From assembly GCF_037975245.1 (NCBI RefSeq), contig NC_092576.1, positions 32,404,611-32,468,610 of the forward strand: 64,000 nt of DNA, read 5' to 3'. Shown here piece after piece: positions 24,301 through 35,618 of the stretch. Made by a program: the position numbers and the translations under genes. The notes beneath the pieces were generated by a model that was not told the DNA's origin, made no database searches, and saw only the letters and a list, made by a program, of their open reading frames with translations. This stretch comes from Apostichopus japonicus. Lineage: Eukaryota > Echinodermata > Holothuroidea > Aspidochirotida > Stichopodidae. The first letter of the stretch is position 1; the number at the start of each line of letters is the position of its first letter.

Positions 24301-26867
24301 TTTTGAAAATGGTTATTTTTTTTATCGTGAAAGATATATACAGCTTATTTCTTCAATTGGTTTGAATAAATATTACATTTATTTGTACTCAAAAAATGAC
24401 CTAATCACCGTATTAAGTAATGATTTCTTATTGTATTTCATGCAATGCACTTTAACCAATATAATATATATGCTTTATACTCTCGAGGCAAGAAAAAGCT
24501 TCAATACACTTGGATCACGATGGGGTTGCGAGGCGAAAAACAATTTTAGCACATTAATTTGAATAGTTTGGCATGACAGATTTATTCTATTTAAGTATGT
24601 TTGGATAGTTGTAGATGTGAAGCAAGCTATTTGACATACGGTTTTGGGGCAGAACACTGGAAGCAATTTTTCAGACGTGCTAGGTTTTAACGAGGTAGTC
24701 CATCTTCACTTAATATATGACACATTGATATGGCAAGCCTCTCATCTCTGAGCATGTGTTTGTAATCTAGTAGTCTATTTTGCTACCCTGTCAGGAATAT
24801 TTGTAACATTACTTTCGATGGCATATTGCTACCATTGTGTATTTAATATTACTTTCCTGTGATGAGTAAACATTTCTTCGAAGATTGGGATGAGACATTT
24901 GCATTTTGAATAATTTTAATTTGTGTATTTTTGCTTAGTTTCGTACGAGTAAAACGTACAGTATTGAACAGTTTAAGCCTAAGTGTAAGACATTGCTGTT
25001 CTCTATTAATAAATTTTAGAATTTTACCTTAAATAATTCACAACATTTTCGACTTACTTTTAATCTATATAATACAGACACCTTTTTGTTAAGCTATCTG
25101 CGTTAACTTATCGTTTTCGATTTCAAAATAAGAAAGATTAAGCTCCACGACCGCTATTCCACAATTATCAACGTTTGGATATAGATGATGAATGCTAATA
25201 TTCATGATTTACTGAGTATTTAGAAGTCAGGTTTGACGAAGAATAAATATTTAATTTCGTTGTCTGTTCTACACAAAGTACGTAACAGAACAAATCTTAA
25301 GTAGAAGAGTATGTTAGTGACAGCAAGGTAACTGCTTACGGAATGAACGGGAAATGTTCTAACCAGATGGATATAATTTACTAAACAAAGTTGAAAAATG
25401 TTATCGTGCCAAAGCCACCCCCCCCCCCCGCACACCCCACTTCCATCCTTGATCATTATTACATTAACGTGCCAAGTTGCAGCTCACCAAACTAATTCCA
25501 TAAGCAGGATGTTGTTGAGTCACTCTATAAAGCCCTTTAAGTTTTCAGATTTCTCGATACCAAACCAAATATCCTCTGTTTCAGTGGTATAACGTCATTG
25601 ATCTTTACCATAGAATTGAACATGGGACTATAATTTTTATTCGAGATACCAACATCATACCTATTTATTATGCTTTCATGTATGATACTCGCTAATTATT
25701 TTTCATTGGGAATAGTTTTTATTTTAACCACTGGTGAATTGTCAGAAAGGATGTGCCGAACTGAACTTGAGATAACCAACTATTGGCTACATCTAAATTA
25801 TTTCCCGAGATGATTCAAAACAATATAACTGTAAGGATGTCGTGGAAAAATGCAAAGAAGCAATATTTTATATTTTTACCACCTTTTTTTCGGTGGCGTC
25901 ATGTGTTTAAACATGAAACTACAAACGAAAATTTGGATTAATCAAAAGCAACCTCAAGAGGGCAGTAGCTATGAAAGGTCACTGGACTTTATGTCTGTCT
26001 GTAAGGAAATGAATATAAACAATAATAAGATAACTATAAAATATCTACACATCCTAGGAACAATATTATAATTCCTTCAAACCAATTTCAAAAGGAAACA
26101 TGCAATGGACATCATTACGTAATAACAATTCAATGAGCAGTAATAATCCAATGCATATATAGAATATTGAAAGTACAAGAAGTTGCGACCATTTCGTCAT
26201 CAGCACGTCTGCCTATAACAAGAACTTAACCCTAAACGAAATGATATTGACTATATACTGCTTTAAATACCAAACATATATTGCTTTAAGGTGTGATTTA
26301 GTATATTGATTCAATTTCTAACCTCTAAAGGCTCATTACTCGACTGACAAGTGCATGGTGTAATTACTACAGATAATTGAAGTTGGTTCAAAGAGAAGGT
26401 TAATATTTTGAACTATTAACATCCTATCCCTTTAAGACTAAATCAGCAATCACAAAGGTAACATGTGTCTATTAACAGCATATGAAAGAAGACTGCCGAT
26501 AAAATACATCCCTTTAAGAAGCAACACAGTGCAACACCGTGAAGTATAGCAACAGTAGGCCTAAACTTCAATTATACGAATAGCCCACAGTCTACTACTA
26601 ATCGAATCCCTCGATAGATACACTGGAATGAAGCTCAATAACGTTACGAGGGAGCCGCCATTTTAAACTCAATAAGAAGGCGATCTCCCAGAATGTTATT
26701 TCCCTCACGTGGATACACGTTCGAAAGTGAATCTAGCCTTCAAAATGATATGTAAACCATTTTACCCCCTTAAGTTATGGTATTCATCTGTACCTAATGG
26801 AACCATGTAAATCACTATGAAGATTAAATACCAATAAAATAAAGTTAAATGTGAGCACTTATAATAT
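21320..26867. other. Long AT-rich stretch without recognised genes
   Basis: All frames are frequently stopped and the longest frame is under 100 codons, with no motif. Small local features are a C-run at 25418-25430, three ggacgtttt-type words near 22293-22320 and a 31-bp duplication at 22852-22912. It could be intergenic DNA or the intron of a gene with exons outside the window. Confidence 0.45.
22852..22912. repeat. Two-copy tandem repeat, unit about 31 bp
   Basis: The two units share atcgatgaat and ataagtttacaa and differ at a few bases and one indel. Confidence 0.7.
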
Positions 26868-26933
26868 ATACGCGTATATATTCCAATTAATACGCGTATA
26901 AATTCCAATTAATACGCGGATATATTTCGCAGT
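26868..26933. repeat. 22-bp tandem repeat with ATACGCG core, three copies
   Basis: Units start at 26868, 26890 and 26912. Each begins atacgcg, and the first two continue with tatatattccaatta or a one-base variant. The third is diverged at its end. Confidence 0.85.
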
Positions 26934-27224
26934 GTTTGTCCCACATGGCTTGCCATACACATGGCTTGCCATACCCGTAGTACTTGTGCTGCATGTTATG
27001 CTAATCGGGCTGAAGTTGGCGAACAATAACAGCGACCATTACCAACGAACAATAAGAGCGAACACTAAGGGGAAATGATACTACGGAGAAGTTTAATAGC
27101 CATTCCAATGTAACATTAGGGAAAAAATGTTTTAAAAACAAAACTAATTGACACACTTATTTAACAGAGTCATGGGTGTGTTATCAGACAATATAAAGTT
27201 TCAAAATGTGCAAGTAATAGCTGG

Positions 27225-28378
27225 CAACCCTCTCTATCACCCAATCAAAATCACCTTGAGAGAAGATGTCAGAGAGGGTGTTAATAACACCCAAACTCGA
27301 CGCAGTCTCATGTACCGTTTATATACGGTTTTTCAACAAGATTTTTGGCTAACAAATCAAATCTGTAACTCAGTATCATTGGGGAGCAAAAAAGTAGCTG
27401 ACGCCACCCTCTACCACCCAATACCAACAAACCTCGGGGGACGGTATCATTTAGGGTGTTATTAACACCCAAACATGACGCAAATTCTCATCTACCGTTT
27501 ATATACGGGTTTTCAACACGATTTTTGGCTAACAAATCAAATCTGTAACTCGGTATCATTGGGGAGCAAAAAAGTAGCTGACGTCACCCTCTATCACCCC
27601 ATGCCAACAAACCTCGGGGACGGTATCATTCAGGGTGTTATTAACACCCAAACTCGACGTAAATTCTCATCTACCGTTTATATACGGGTTTTCAACACGA
27701 TTTTTGGCTAACAAATCAAATCTATAACCAGTATCATTGGGGAGCAAAAAAGTAGCTGACATCACCTTCTGTCACGCGAAGCCAACAAACCTCGGGGGAC
27801 GGTATCATTAAGGGTGTTATTAACACCTAAACTCAACGCAGTCTCATCTACCGTTTATATACGGTTTTTCAACACGATTTTTGGCTAACAAATCAAATCT
27901 GTAACTCAGTATCATTGGGGTCCACAAAGTAGCTGACATCACCCTCTATCACCCAATGCCCACAAAACTTGGGGGACGGTATCATTGCGGGTGTTATTAA
28001 CACCCAAACTCGACGCAAATTCTTATCTACAGTTTATATACGGGTTTTCAACACGATTTTTGGCTAACAAATCAATTCTGTAACTCAGTATCATTGGGGA
28101 GCAAAAACGTAGCTGACGTCACCCTCTATCACCCCATACCAACAACCCTCGGGGGACGGTATCATTAAGGGTGTTATTAACACCCAAACTCGAAGCAAAG
28201 TCTCATCTACCGTTTATATACGGTTTTCCAACAGGTTTTTGGCTAACAAATCAAATCTGTAACTCGGTATCATTGGGGTCCCCAAAGTAGCTGACGTCAC
28301 TCTCTATCACCCCATGCCAACAAACCTCGGGGGACGGTATCATTTAGGGTGTTATTAACACCCAAAATCGACGCAGGC
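27225..28378. repeat. Left arm array, 178-bp unit
   Basis: The 17-bp near-palindrome GGGTGTTATTAACACCC, or a close variant, recurs seven times, near 27278, 27456, 27634, 27812, 27989, 28169 and 28347. Spacing is 177-180 bp. Each unit also carries ACCGTTTATATACGGT (a second inverted pair) and ttggctaacaaatcaaat. Open frames here (27148-27711) only reflect missing stops in the unit. Confidence 0.9.
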
Positions 28379-28385
28379 TATCCGA

Positions 28386-31300
28386 TTTATATTCTCAGTG
28401 TAGAGAGAATGTTTCTCACATTAAAAAAGAAGAGAAATTAATTGAGAAAGCCGTAAAGTAAAATGAAGCTATGATTATTTCTACGGAATACGGAATATTA
28501 TATACAAAGATACATAAGTAAACATAAAATGACCGTACTCATATTGTATCGTTGAAATGAAATAAAAAGAAAATTCCCCGATCAGTATATCCGGACTAAT
28601 TCGGACAGTGTACAGTGTACAGCCAGATTACATCGTATTACAAGAGTTAGTCAAAATATAGTTAATATGTCTCCAAACTTCATTCAGTATGTGTGTAGAA
28701 GTTTATCGATATGCAACCGCAATGGTGAAAAGAAGGCTTAGCGATGTTGTATTCCTGTTAAATACCAAAGGAATTAAACGCCGTGAACTAAAGATGGAAT
28801 TATTTGACAGACAACAAAATCATGTCGACAGTATAAGTAAATGGTGAAAGTTCACGCCCGATTTTTCCTAAAATGGGATCCATACAACCAATTTGAGATA
28901 ACATGTGATGGGTAGTCTAATGACAATGATCCAATTGTAAATTTGGCTTAGACAAAACATATCATATAAATTGGTTAGCGATAAATGGCAAGTCCGGACC
29001 CCCCTGCTCTTGGCCCCCCCCCAAAAAAAAAGAGAAAAAAAGGAGAGAGAAAAAGAGAACAAAAAAGAGAACAAAAAAGAGAGAGAGAAAAATAATTAAA
29101 TTAAACGCCAATTTTAAACATGTAGGACGTCAGAAGGGCGGTTATCCTTACAAGTCAGCCAGGTGTGTCTTTTCCGTCAAATGAACTATAGTGTGCACGC
29201 GTGCTACACGTGCCAAATATGCCTAAAAATCTCAATTTTCAGACCGAAAAGTTTCAAAATTGAGGTGGTGTTCGAATTTTTTTGGGGCGGTGAGATGGCA
29301 GAGCGGTAGGCTGCAAAGGATGCGCCAACGAATTCTTCATGAGACTGAGTAGTTTCAAAAGCTGCATAGCGCCATCAATTGATTGTCGCTTGTTATACAG
29401 TACATGCATTTTTTAGTGTGCATATTTAACAGTCATGACTGATTCAACTTGAATATGACAGATATATTATATTGACATGAGATCCATATTTTCAGGCTAG
29501 GTACATGCAGCTTAGAATACTCGGGAAGTGCCGTTTCCGGCCATCTTTGGGGTTTGTAAAGCCAAAAAATTTCTGGTACGATCCGCGCCAACCGATGGTG
29601 GCGCTCCGCTTAGATAGTCTTACGTTCAGGCGCGGCTGGACCAGTCAAACCCCTCCCCTGTCACAAATCCTGCATCCGCCCCTGTGTTTGGTTACTTCTC
29701 TCAAATACGTTTGCGTTAAAGCATCAATTCCATCACAGGATATAACGTATCTGACCTCCTTGTTCAAAATTTGCCGAAAAAACTTATTTCATAAATGGCT
29801 GGTTAAAGTGAATTAAAAGGAATAAACGGCTCATGATTCGAAATACATAAATTGACCTAATATATTGACTCGATATCTGGCATTTTACATTGACAACACA
29901 TATACAATATGTTTCTTGTATATACTAAGGGGAATGTATATATCAAGTATGGCTTTCAATCAAGGTTTACTTACTGTATAAGTAGTTGAGATATTTTCAT
30001 ATTTTCAACAATGTTAAGATGATGATTTGATTGTGTACCAGTATTTGCAATCAAACGCATAACTGCCAAAACTACGTGAAAAGCAGCTGGGCTGATATCT
30101 TTCCTAAGTTTTACATACATTTCATGAAGTTTTAAGTTGCATTGACTTTTTTAGTTATCTTACACATACACACAACAAACAAACGAAGCAAACTCCACAT
30201 GAATCTTCGTAGATCTTCCGTCATTCAGCAGTAAGCTGGTAAGAACCAAATTCTTTAATAGACATGCAACAAACGACAAGTAATGAAATTAATATCTAAG
30301 TTTTCACTGTGCCTAGCGTAGAAGAGAAAAGACCATGCCTTCTTAAACAAATTACAGGGTATACAAATTATGGATTACCTTCTTGACCTATAAAAATTTG
30401 AAAGTTTATTGAAAAATTTAGTCACATTTCTTTGAAAAAACTTTTATTGCTGAAGGAAAGCACATTTTTGTACACAAAATCGCAAATTTGGGCCCCGGAT
30501 GACCGTTGGCCCCAAATTTTTACCCCTTCTAAGACTACTGTTCAAGTAACACTATGACCAACTTTCTTCATAATCCAATGCAAACTGCACGAGAAGAACC
30601 TTTGGTAGTTACATACAACTAACTCCAAAAGATAAGTAGATGATCTTTGACATCCATATTTTGAACACACCATAATTATGTCTCCATATTAAGTGAACAC
30701 TATGACCCATGCAGCATGGTGATCACCCATATAGGAGAAGCATTTTGAGTGTGTTCACACAATGAACCCAGATGACCTCTGTATAACCTTTGGCATAAAC
30801 TTACTAAACACCCATATGACCCACTACTCAAGGACACTATATGATCAAGTTTGGTCATCTTTCATTGATGTGTACACATGCACTAACTTCACTGGAATGA
30901 AATTGGAAAATAGCTCTTTCGACTTTTAACTATTGGTGTATCATTTAGAGTGACCTGAATCCAGGTCAACAAAACGTACCTACACAAGTGTGTGTAATCA
31001 ACAACCGATGGAACCTCAAGTTTTTTGTTTCAGTCACTATCGGTTTAATCCGTACTATATCGTTAACCAACTCATTTAAAGGGCATAATCGACAGCCATG
31101 CAGTTACCTAAATCTTGTTTTCTATCGTCGGCTAAATTCTTCAATCTCCTTTTATGTTCCAACAAAAGTACCTTCATGATGTTTCAGAAGACATATATTA
31201 GATATGAAGGGATCAACTTTTTTTTTTTATAAATTACAAACTTCATATAATGAACAAAAGGTGTATGCGTGTTCCCTTTAAAGTGCACTCAACCAATGAT

Positions 31301-32207
31301 AATGTTTCTCTACCACAACTGCTGAATACAGATAATATACACTTACCATCAAAAATACAAAAGCAGGAGCACTATTCAATTAGTAAATTTGTATCCATGC
31401 ATGCTAAGGATACTTATTCCAGGTTGTGATGATCACTCTTGTTCCATGCTGTGAAGTTGCCCTTCATGAATTTTGAATATGCATTAACCAGGTACTAACG
31501 CCAGGGTTCTCGCCAGTTCGATTTAACCGGGCGGGGCTCCAGGTTTGAATTTGATTTTGCCTCTCGCCGATCGGTTCGAAAGTTGTGCGCCCTAGCTGTT
31601 TGAAAGTTGGGTGCCTGGTTTTATAGCTGTTATAAATAATCAACGTTAGCAAGTACTACTGAAACATTTTGACATTTTTAATGTGAATAAAACCATCGAC
31701 TAAATATTCACACTTTTCAGTTCACTTTTCCTGTTCCCAACTGCAACCACGGCAAATAACACATTCCAGGTATCACGTAAGCGCTGCAGTATAGTGATAC
31801 CGCGACACAAACGATCCCTGCTTTTACACAGCAAAGGGTTGCGAACGAAGTTTGTGTTTTCTGAGTACTGAGAGATGCCAAATTGTTTGTATTAAACATT
31901 ATACATAACCTAAACCAGGGCAGGGAAAAATGAAGTCACAACTGAATCATACACAAAAAACAAAAAAAAAATAGTCATGCAGTTTATGTAGCAGTTTATG
32001 TAATGTTGAATCTAGTCAATGGTAAGCTGACTATTTTTCTTTATACTGTAGAGTATAACTAACAGCAATGTCCAGGTTATTGCCAAACATGTGAAATTTA
32101 AGTAGCGTGAATTTCAAGTGGCTTGGCTGCTGGAAAAATCACCAAGACCAGTTTATTTTGTCTTTATTATTCGGGAGTTTTGGCAGTATTGAAAAATATT
32201 TGAACAT
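28386..32207. other. Centre of the foldback-type element, no coding frame
   Basis: AT-rich sequence between the arms. It contains an A/G-rich run (29026-29090) and a dispersed repeat at 29512-29690. A region near 30480-30980 has repeated words such as atgacc and cactatgacc. Another near 31500-31630 begins ccagggttctcgcc and may be part of a further MITE. I see no transposase, reverse transcriptase or other enzyme. Confidence 0.4.
29512..29690. repeat. Dispersed repeat, copy 1 (gatggtggcgctccgctt)
   Basis: It shares gaagtgcc-ttccgg, gcgccaaccgatggtggcgc and gcttagatagt with 42738-42880, and more weakly with 41936-42035. It ends with atccgcccctg, the inverted form of CAGGGGCGGAT, a terminus seen in hAT-like MITEs. 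The frame at 29505-29816 is a chance reading through it. Confidence 0.65.
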
Positions 32208-33430
32208 TTGAAAAACCGTATTATACGGTAGATAAGACTTTGCTTCGAGTTTAGGTGTTAATAACACCCTAAATGATACCGTCCCCGAGTATTGTTGGTA
32301 TGGGGTGATAGAGGGTGACGTCAGCTACTTTTGGGACCCCAATAATACTGAGTTATAGATTTGATTTGTTAGCCAAAAATCGCGTTGAAAAACCGTATAT
32401 AAACTGTAGATGAGACTTTGCGTCGAGTTTGGGTGTTAATAACACCCTAAATGATACCGTCCCCCGAGGTTTGTTGGTATAGGGTGATAGAGGGTGACGT
32501 CAGCTACTTTGGGGACTCCAATGATACTTAGTTACAGATTTGACTTGTTAGCCAAAAATCGTGTTGAAAAACCGTATATAAACTGTAAATGAGACTTTGC
32601 GTCAAGTTTGGGTGTTCATAACACCCTAAATGATACCCTCTCCCGAGGTTTGTTCGCATGGGGTGATAGAGGGTGACGTCACATACGTTTTTGCCCCCCC
32701 CCCCAATGATACTGAGTTACAGATTTGATTTGTTAGCCAAAAAACGTGTTGAAAACTGTATATAAGGCGTTAATCAACAGTCTAGCGTGCGTTACTCACA
32801 GGATTAATGCACGATCGGGGGATAATGCAAGCGATGCACGAGGGAGCGTAGCGGAGCCCGAGTGCATCCAGCGATAGCATTAACACCCGGAGTGCATTAA
32901 TCATGTGAGTAACGCACGCTAGACCGTTGATTAACCCCGTTCATTCATACACTACCATTTGTGTGGGGGAAAAATCATTAAACAAAACATTTTTGGTTAC
33001 ATATAACCAAAGATTTATTTAAGTGATGCCCCGTAATTTTACCGTGCGTTACTCACAGGATTAACCACGGTCAGCTGACCTGAATGGACCAATAGGATTT
33101 TGGAATCTTTATTAAGTATGAATGAACGGTAGATGAGACTTCGGCTGAGCTTGGGCGTTAATATCACCCTAAATGATACTGTCCCTCGAGGTTTGTTGGA
33201 ATGGGGTGATAGAGGGTGATGTCAGCTACTCTAGGTACCCCAATGGTACTGAGTTACAGATTTTATTTGTTAGCCAGATGTGGTTTTGAATAACAGTATA
33301 TATATATGCTACGTTTGACTTTCAGTTGCCAAGTTAATTGTTAATAACCCCCTGCCCGACATCTTCCCTCACGGTTGTTGGCATACTTTGATAGAGTGTA
33401 ATGTCATCTTTAACGTTCACCCCACCCTTC
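32208..33430. repeat. Right arm array, 178-bp unit in opposite orientation
   Basis: Inverted copies of the left-arm unit, with GGTGTTAATAACACC-type near-palindromes near 32255, 32432, 32611 and 33148. The last two full units are separated by an inserted MITE (32766-33127). Beyond about 33300 the units are badly eroded. Fewer units remain than on the left. Confidence 0.85.
32766..33127. mobile_element. Palindromic MITE inserted in the right arm
   Basis: Adjacent 178-bp units read gtatataaactgtagatgag. Here that junction is split and about 362 bases intervene. The insert contains a long inverted pair, ctagcgtgcgttactcac (32781-32798) against gtgagtaacgcacgctag (32905-32922), and a second pair gttcattcatac / gtatgaatgaac near its right half. 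The core gcgtagcggagcccgagtgc is GC-rich. It can fold into a large hairpin and has no coding frame. The target duplication may be only TA; the superfamily is not clear. Confidence 0.65.
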
Positions 33431-33910
33431 TGCATGTTTCCCATTAAACTTTGTTTCCAAATATGTTATCTTTTACCCTAAAGTTACGCTTTTCGCTGAT
33501 ATTCGGGGCAGATCTGATATTTAAAGAGCTATAATTTTGCTTTACCATGATAATGAGTTAGGCCATACCCTGACTTTGGGGATATTTTATACCCCCTTCC
33601 ATAATTACGAGTTTGTCGGGTTTGAATCACTTATAATACATCTTTCAATGCATGGAACGTCCAAAAGCCTGTCTTTCCCTCCTAATTGCAATCGATTGAA
33701 AGCATTCGATCATTCAATTTGCTTTAAACACATCATTTTCGCCACATTGCCCATCACGAAGGCCACTACACAACTCCGTAGTATCATTTGCACTTTCTAG
33801 CATTTTTTGGTCGCCCTTATTGGTCGCTCTTATTGTTCGCTGGAAAATCTTATTGTTCGCTGCTATTGGTCGCTCTTATTGTTCGCCAACTTCAGCCAGA
33901 TGTTATGCTA

Positions 33911-34716
33911 GCCTAAGTCAACTCCCACACAACCCAAGAATGGTAAGATAGTAGAACCTGGCCTTACCCCACGGGCCTGGAAACAGTCCGCAATCATCAT
34001 GAAATTATGCAGTTACGGTGTTACCTTTAGAACATGAAATCTTAACATAAGTTACGGAATGATAGATACCTCATATCCTGTACTTCAAGACGTTTGAACA
34101 TCTGATCTTCAGATTACCAAAGTTAAACAAAATCTAGAAAATTTTGTGCTGCTGGCTATTTTGTTAGAAAATGCGGATTGGCACATTGACTGTGGTATAG
34201 TGTACCTCAGTAGGTGCTATCCCTGAATAAATGGACCCATTGTTCTGTATGAACAGTGCGTAAATGAGTCATAGGCTCCACTGTGTATGGAACGCCGACA
34301 GAAACTTGTAATACTTGGAAATTGAACTTAGGAAGTTGATCCATTTTAGAGAGTATAAGACTATTTTAAGAGGAGGAAAGTGCTCCTAGAACCTGTTTTG
34401 ACAAATAAATTTTAACGAATAAATTGCAACTGTTCTTTTAATGCTTGATTTAGTTCTGTACCTAATGAACCTGTGTGGTTCATGATATGGGTTCCTATGC
34501 CCCTCCCCCCCCCCTCCCTGCTCTTGGACTTTGTCTGAGCTGAACGTAGTTATCATCATCGTCACTAGTATCACTGTCTAAGGTGGTGACAGGCCTAATT
34601 GGTGAAGAACAATCATCCATATGAGGGACAACCATATAGACAACCATATGAGGGAACAACCATATGAGGGACCCCTGACTGCTGCTGGAGGATAGGGCAT
34701 GGCTTCAACTCTCTGT
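33911..34716. other. No gene recognised
   Basis: AT-rich sequence with a C-rich run (34501-34518) and short repeats of accatatgaggga near 34613-34672. No splice-supported exon. Confidence 0.4.
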
Positions 34717-34828
34717 TAGTTGTATCGTGTAACTGTTATTACCCAAAGGTTTGCGACAATCTTGTAGATACTAGTTGTATCGTGTAACTGGTATTACTTT
34801 AAGGTCTTGCGATAATCTTGCAGATACT
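34717..34828. repeat. Two-copy tandem duplication, unit about 55 bp
   Basis: tagttgtatcgtgtaactg begins each unit (34717 and 34772), followed by a ttgcgataatcttgcagatact-like sequence. The right unit overlaps the end of the Gypsy remnant, so the duplication involved the end of that copy. Confidence 0.75.
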
Positions 34829-35510
34829 AGGACTCAACTGATCCTGAATCTTCTGACGTCCATGTGGGTGGGGCAGAAGATAAGCTCTGGTACCAAAAGC
34901 CAAAGGTTTCTCCTCAGGGTCACGTTCATGGTGTACCTTCCGCTTTTCTGCTTCCCTGGACAGACGCTCCCCTATTTTTTGGTGCACTTACCCCACAGTC
35001 TCTGTGTGGGTGGCCAGCTAATCACACATGCTTTCCTGGTTATCCGGGTCATCACTTCGAGAATCAACATTAAGCAAAAAGTCTACTTTAGTAATCTTGG
35101 TTCCCTTCCAAACATTATATAGAAGGGTGAAAATCCTGTGGAAGGGTGAGTAGGGGCATTGTACGCATACAATACATACAATCTGGTAGATGTTCTGACC
35201 ATCTCCGTTTGTGCCGTACAGGGAGAGACTGCAACAGATCGTGCAGAGTACGATTGATTCTCTAAACTTGACCATTGCCTTCTGGATGATATGGAGTATT
35301 TCTGGTTTTGGTTACAATGTACACCGAGCATATAGACGATTAAGTAAGAACTCAAAATTTCTACCCTGGTCATAGTGAATCCTCTGAGGTACACCGAACT
35401 TGGTGCACCATGCACCATTCCTTGATCAAAGCCTTGTCAGTAGTTTTTTCAGTTTGTTTCCTGGTTGCCACTACTTGGGTATATTATAGGTGAATTATAC
35501 ATATGTCACC
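34799..35510 (-). pseudogene. Ty3/Gypsy integrase remnant
   Basis: Three minus-strand frames together show family landmarks in the right order. These are a KALIKEW-like segment (about 35430-35460), TPYHPEGNGQV (near 35270-35300), NRTLHDLLQS, YAYNAPTHPSTGFSPF and MFGREPRL (near 35090-35180), and ERLSREAEKRK then HPHGRQKIQDQLSP in the C-terminal domain (near 34820-34965). Integrase joins retroelement cDNA to chromosomal DNA. This copy is dead: the frame shifts several times, there are stops in the catalytic core, and the codon where relatives keep the catalytic Glu after GQV is TAG (35262-35264). No LTRs, gag, protease or reverse transcriptase were found nearby. Confidence 0.85.
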
Positions 35511-35556
35511 TCCGGCAGAAGTAAAGAGGCAGTGTAGGTAGTAATGATGGTAGTGT

Positions 35557-35618
35557 TGTTTGTGTGTGTGTGTGTCGGAAGAGGAGGGAGGAGGAGGGAG
35601 AAGGAGGGAGGGCACGGG
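35557..35618. repeat. TG microsatellite followed by GA/GGA purine run
   Basis: A (TG)n stretch of about nine dinucleotides is followed by about 38 bases of gaggagggag-type purine sequence. Confidence 0.9.

Larger units (their letters stand above)
27004..33899. mobile_element. Foldback-type element with tandemly repeated inverted arms
   Basis: Outer ends are inverted copies: GGCTGAAGTTGGCGAACAAT at 27008 and its complement ending at 33897. Both continue into short gaacaataa/gcgacca repeats and then aaatgatactacggag in inverted orientation. Just outside, the 11-bp word atgttatgcta occurs in direct orientation (26993-27003 and 33900-33910), as expected of a target duplication. Within each arm lies an array of the same 178-bp subrepeat, in opposite orientations (27225-28378 and 32208-33430). 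Long inverted repeats built of direct subrepeats are the hallmark of Foldback-class elements. The central part has no transposase frame, so this copy appears non-autonomous. An 11-bp duplication is longer than the 8-9 bp usual for such elements, and the exact end bases differ by about two between sides. Confidence 0.65.

Noticed and set aside
26868-26933. ACGCGT words as cell-cycle control elements
   Set aside because: They are part of a 22-bp tandem repeat in a gene-poor stretch with no promoter nearby.
27148-27711. Two frames of 105 and 78 codons
   Set aside because: Both are readings of the 178-bp subrepeat and break at unit differences.
29285-29330. tRNA-like A box (tggcagagcgg)
   Set aside because: No B box at suitable distance and no cloverleaf arms.
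34775-35122. + strand 115-codon frame over the Gypsy remnant
   Set aside because: It is antisense to the integrase motifs, which explain this stretch.
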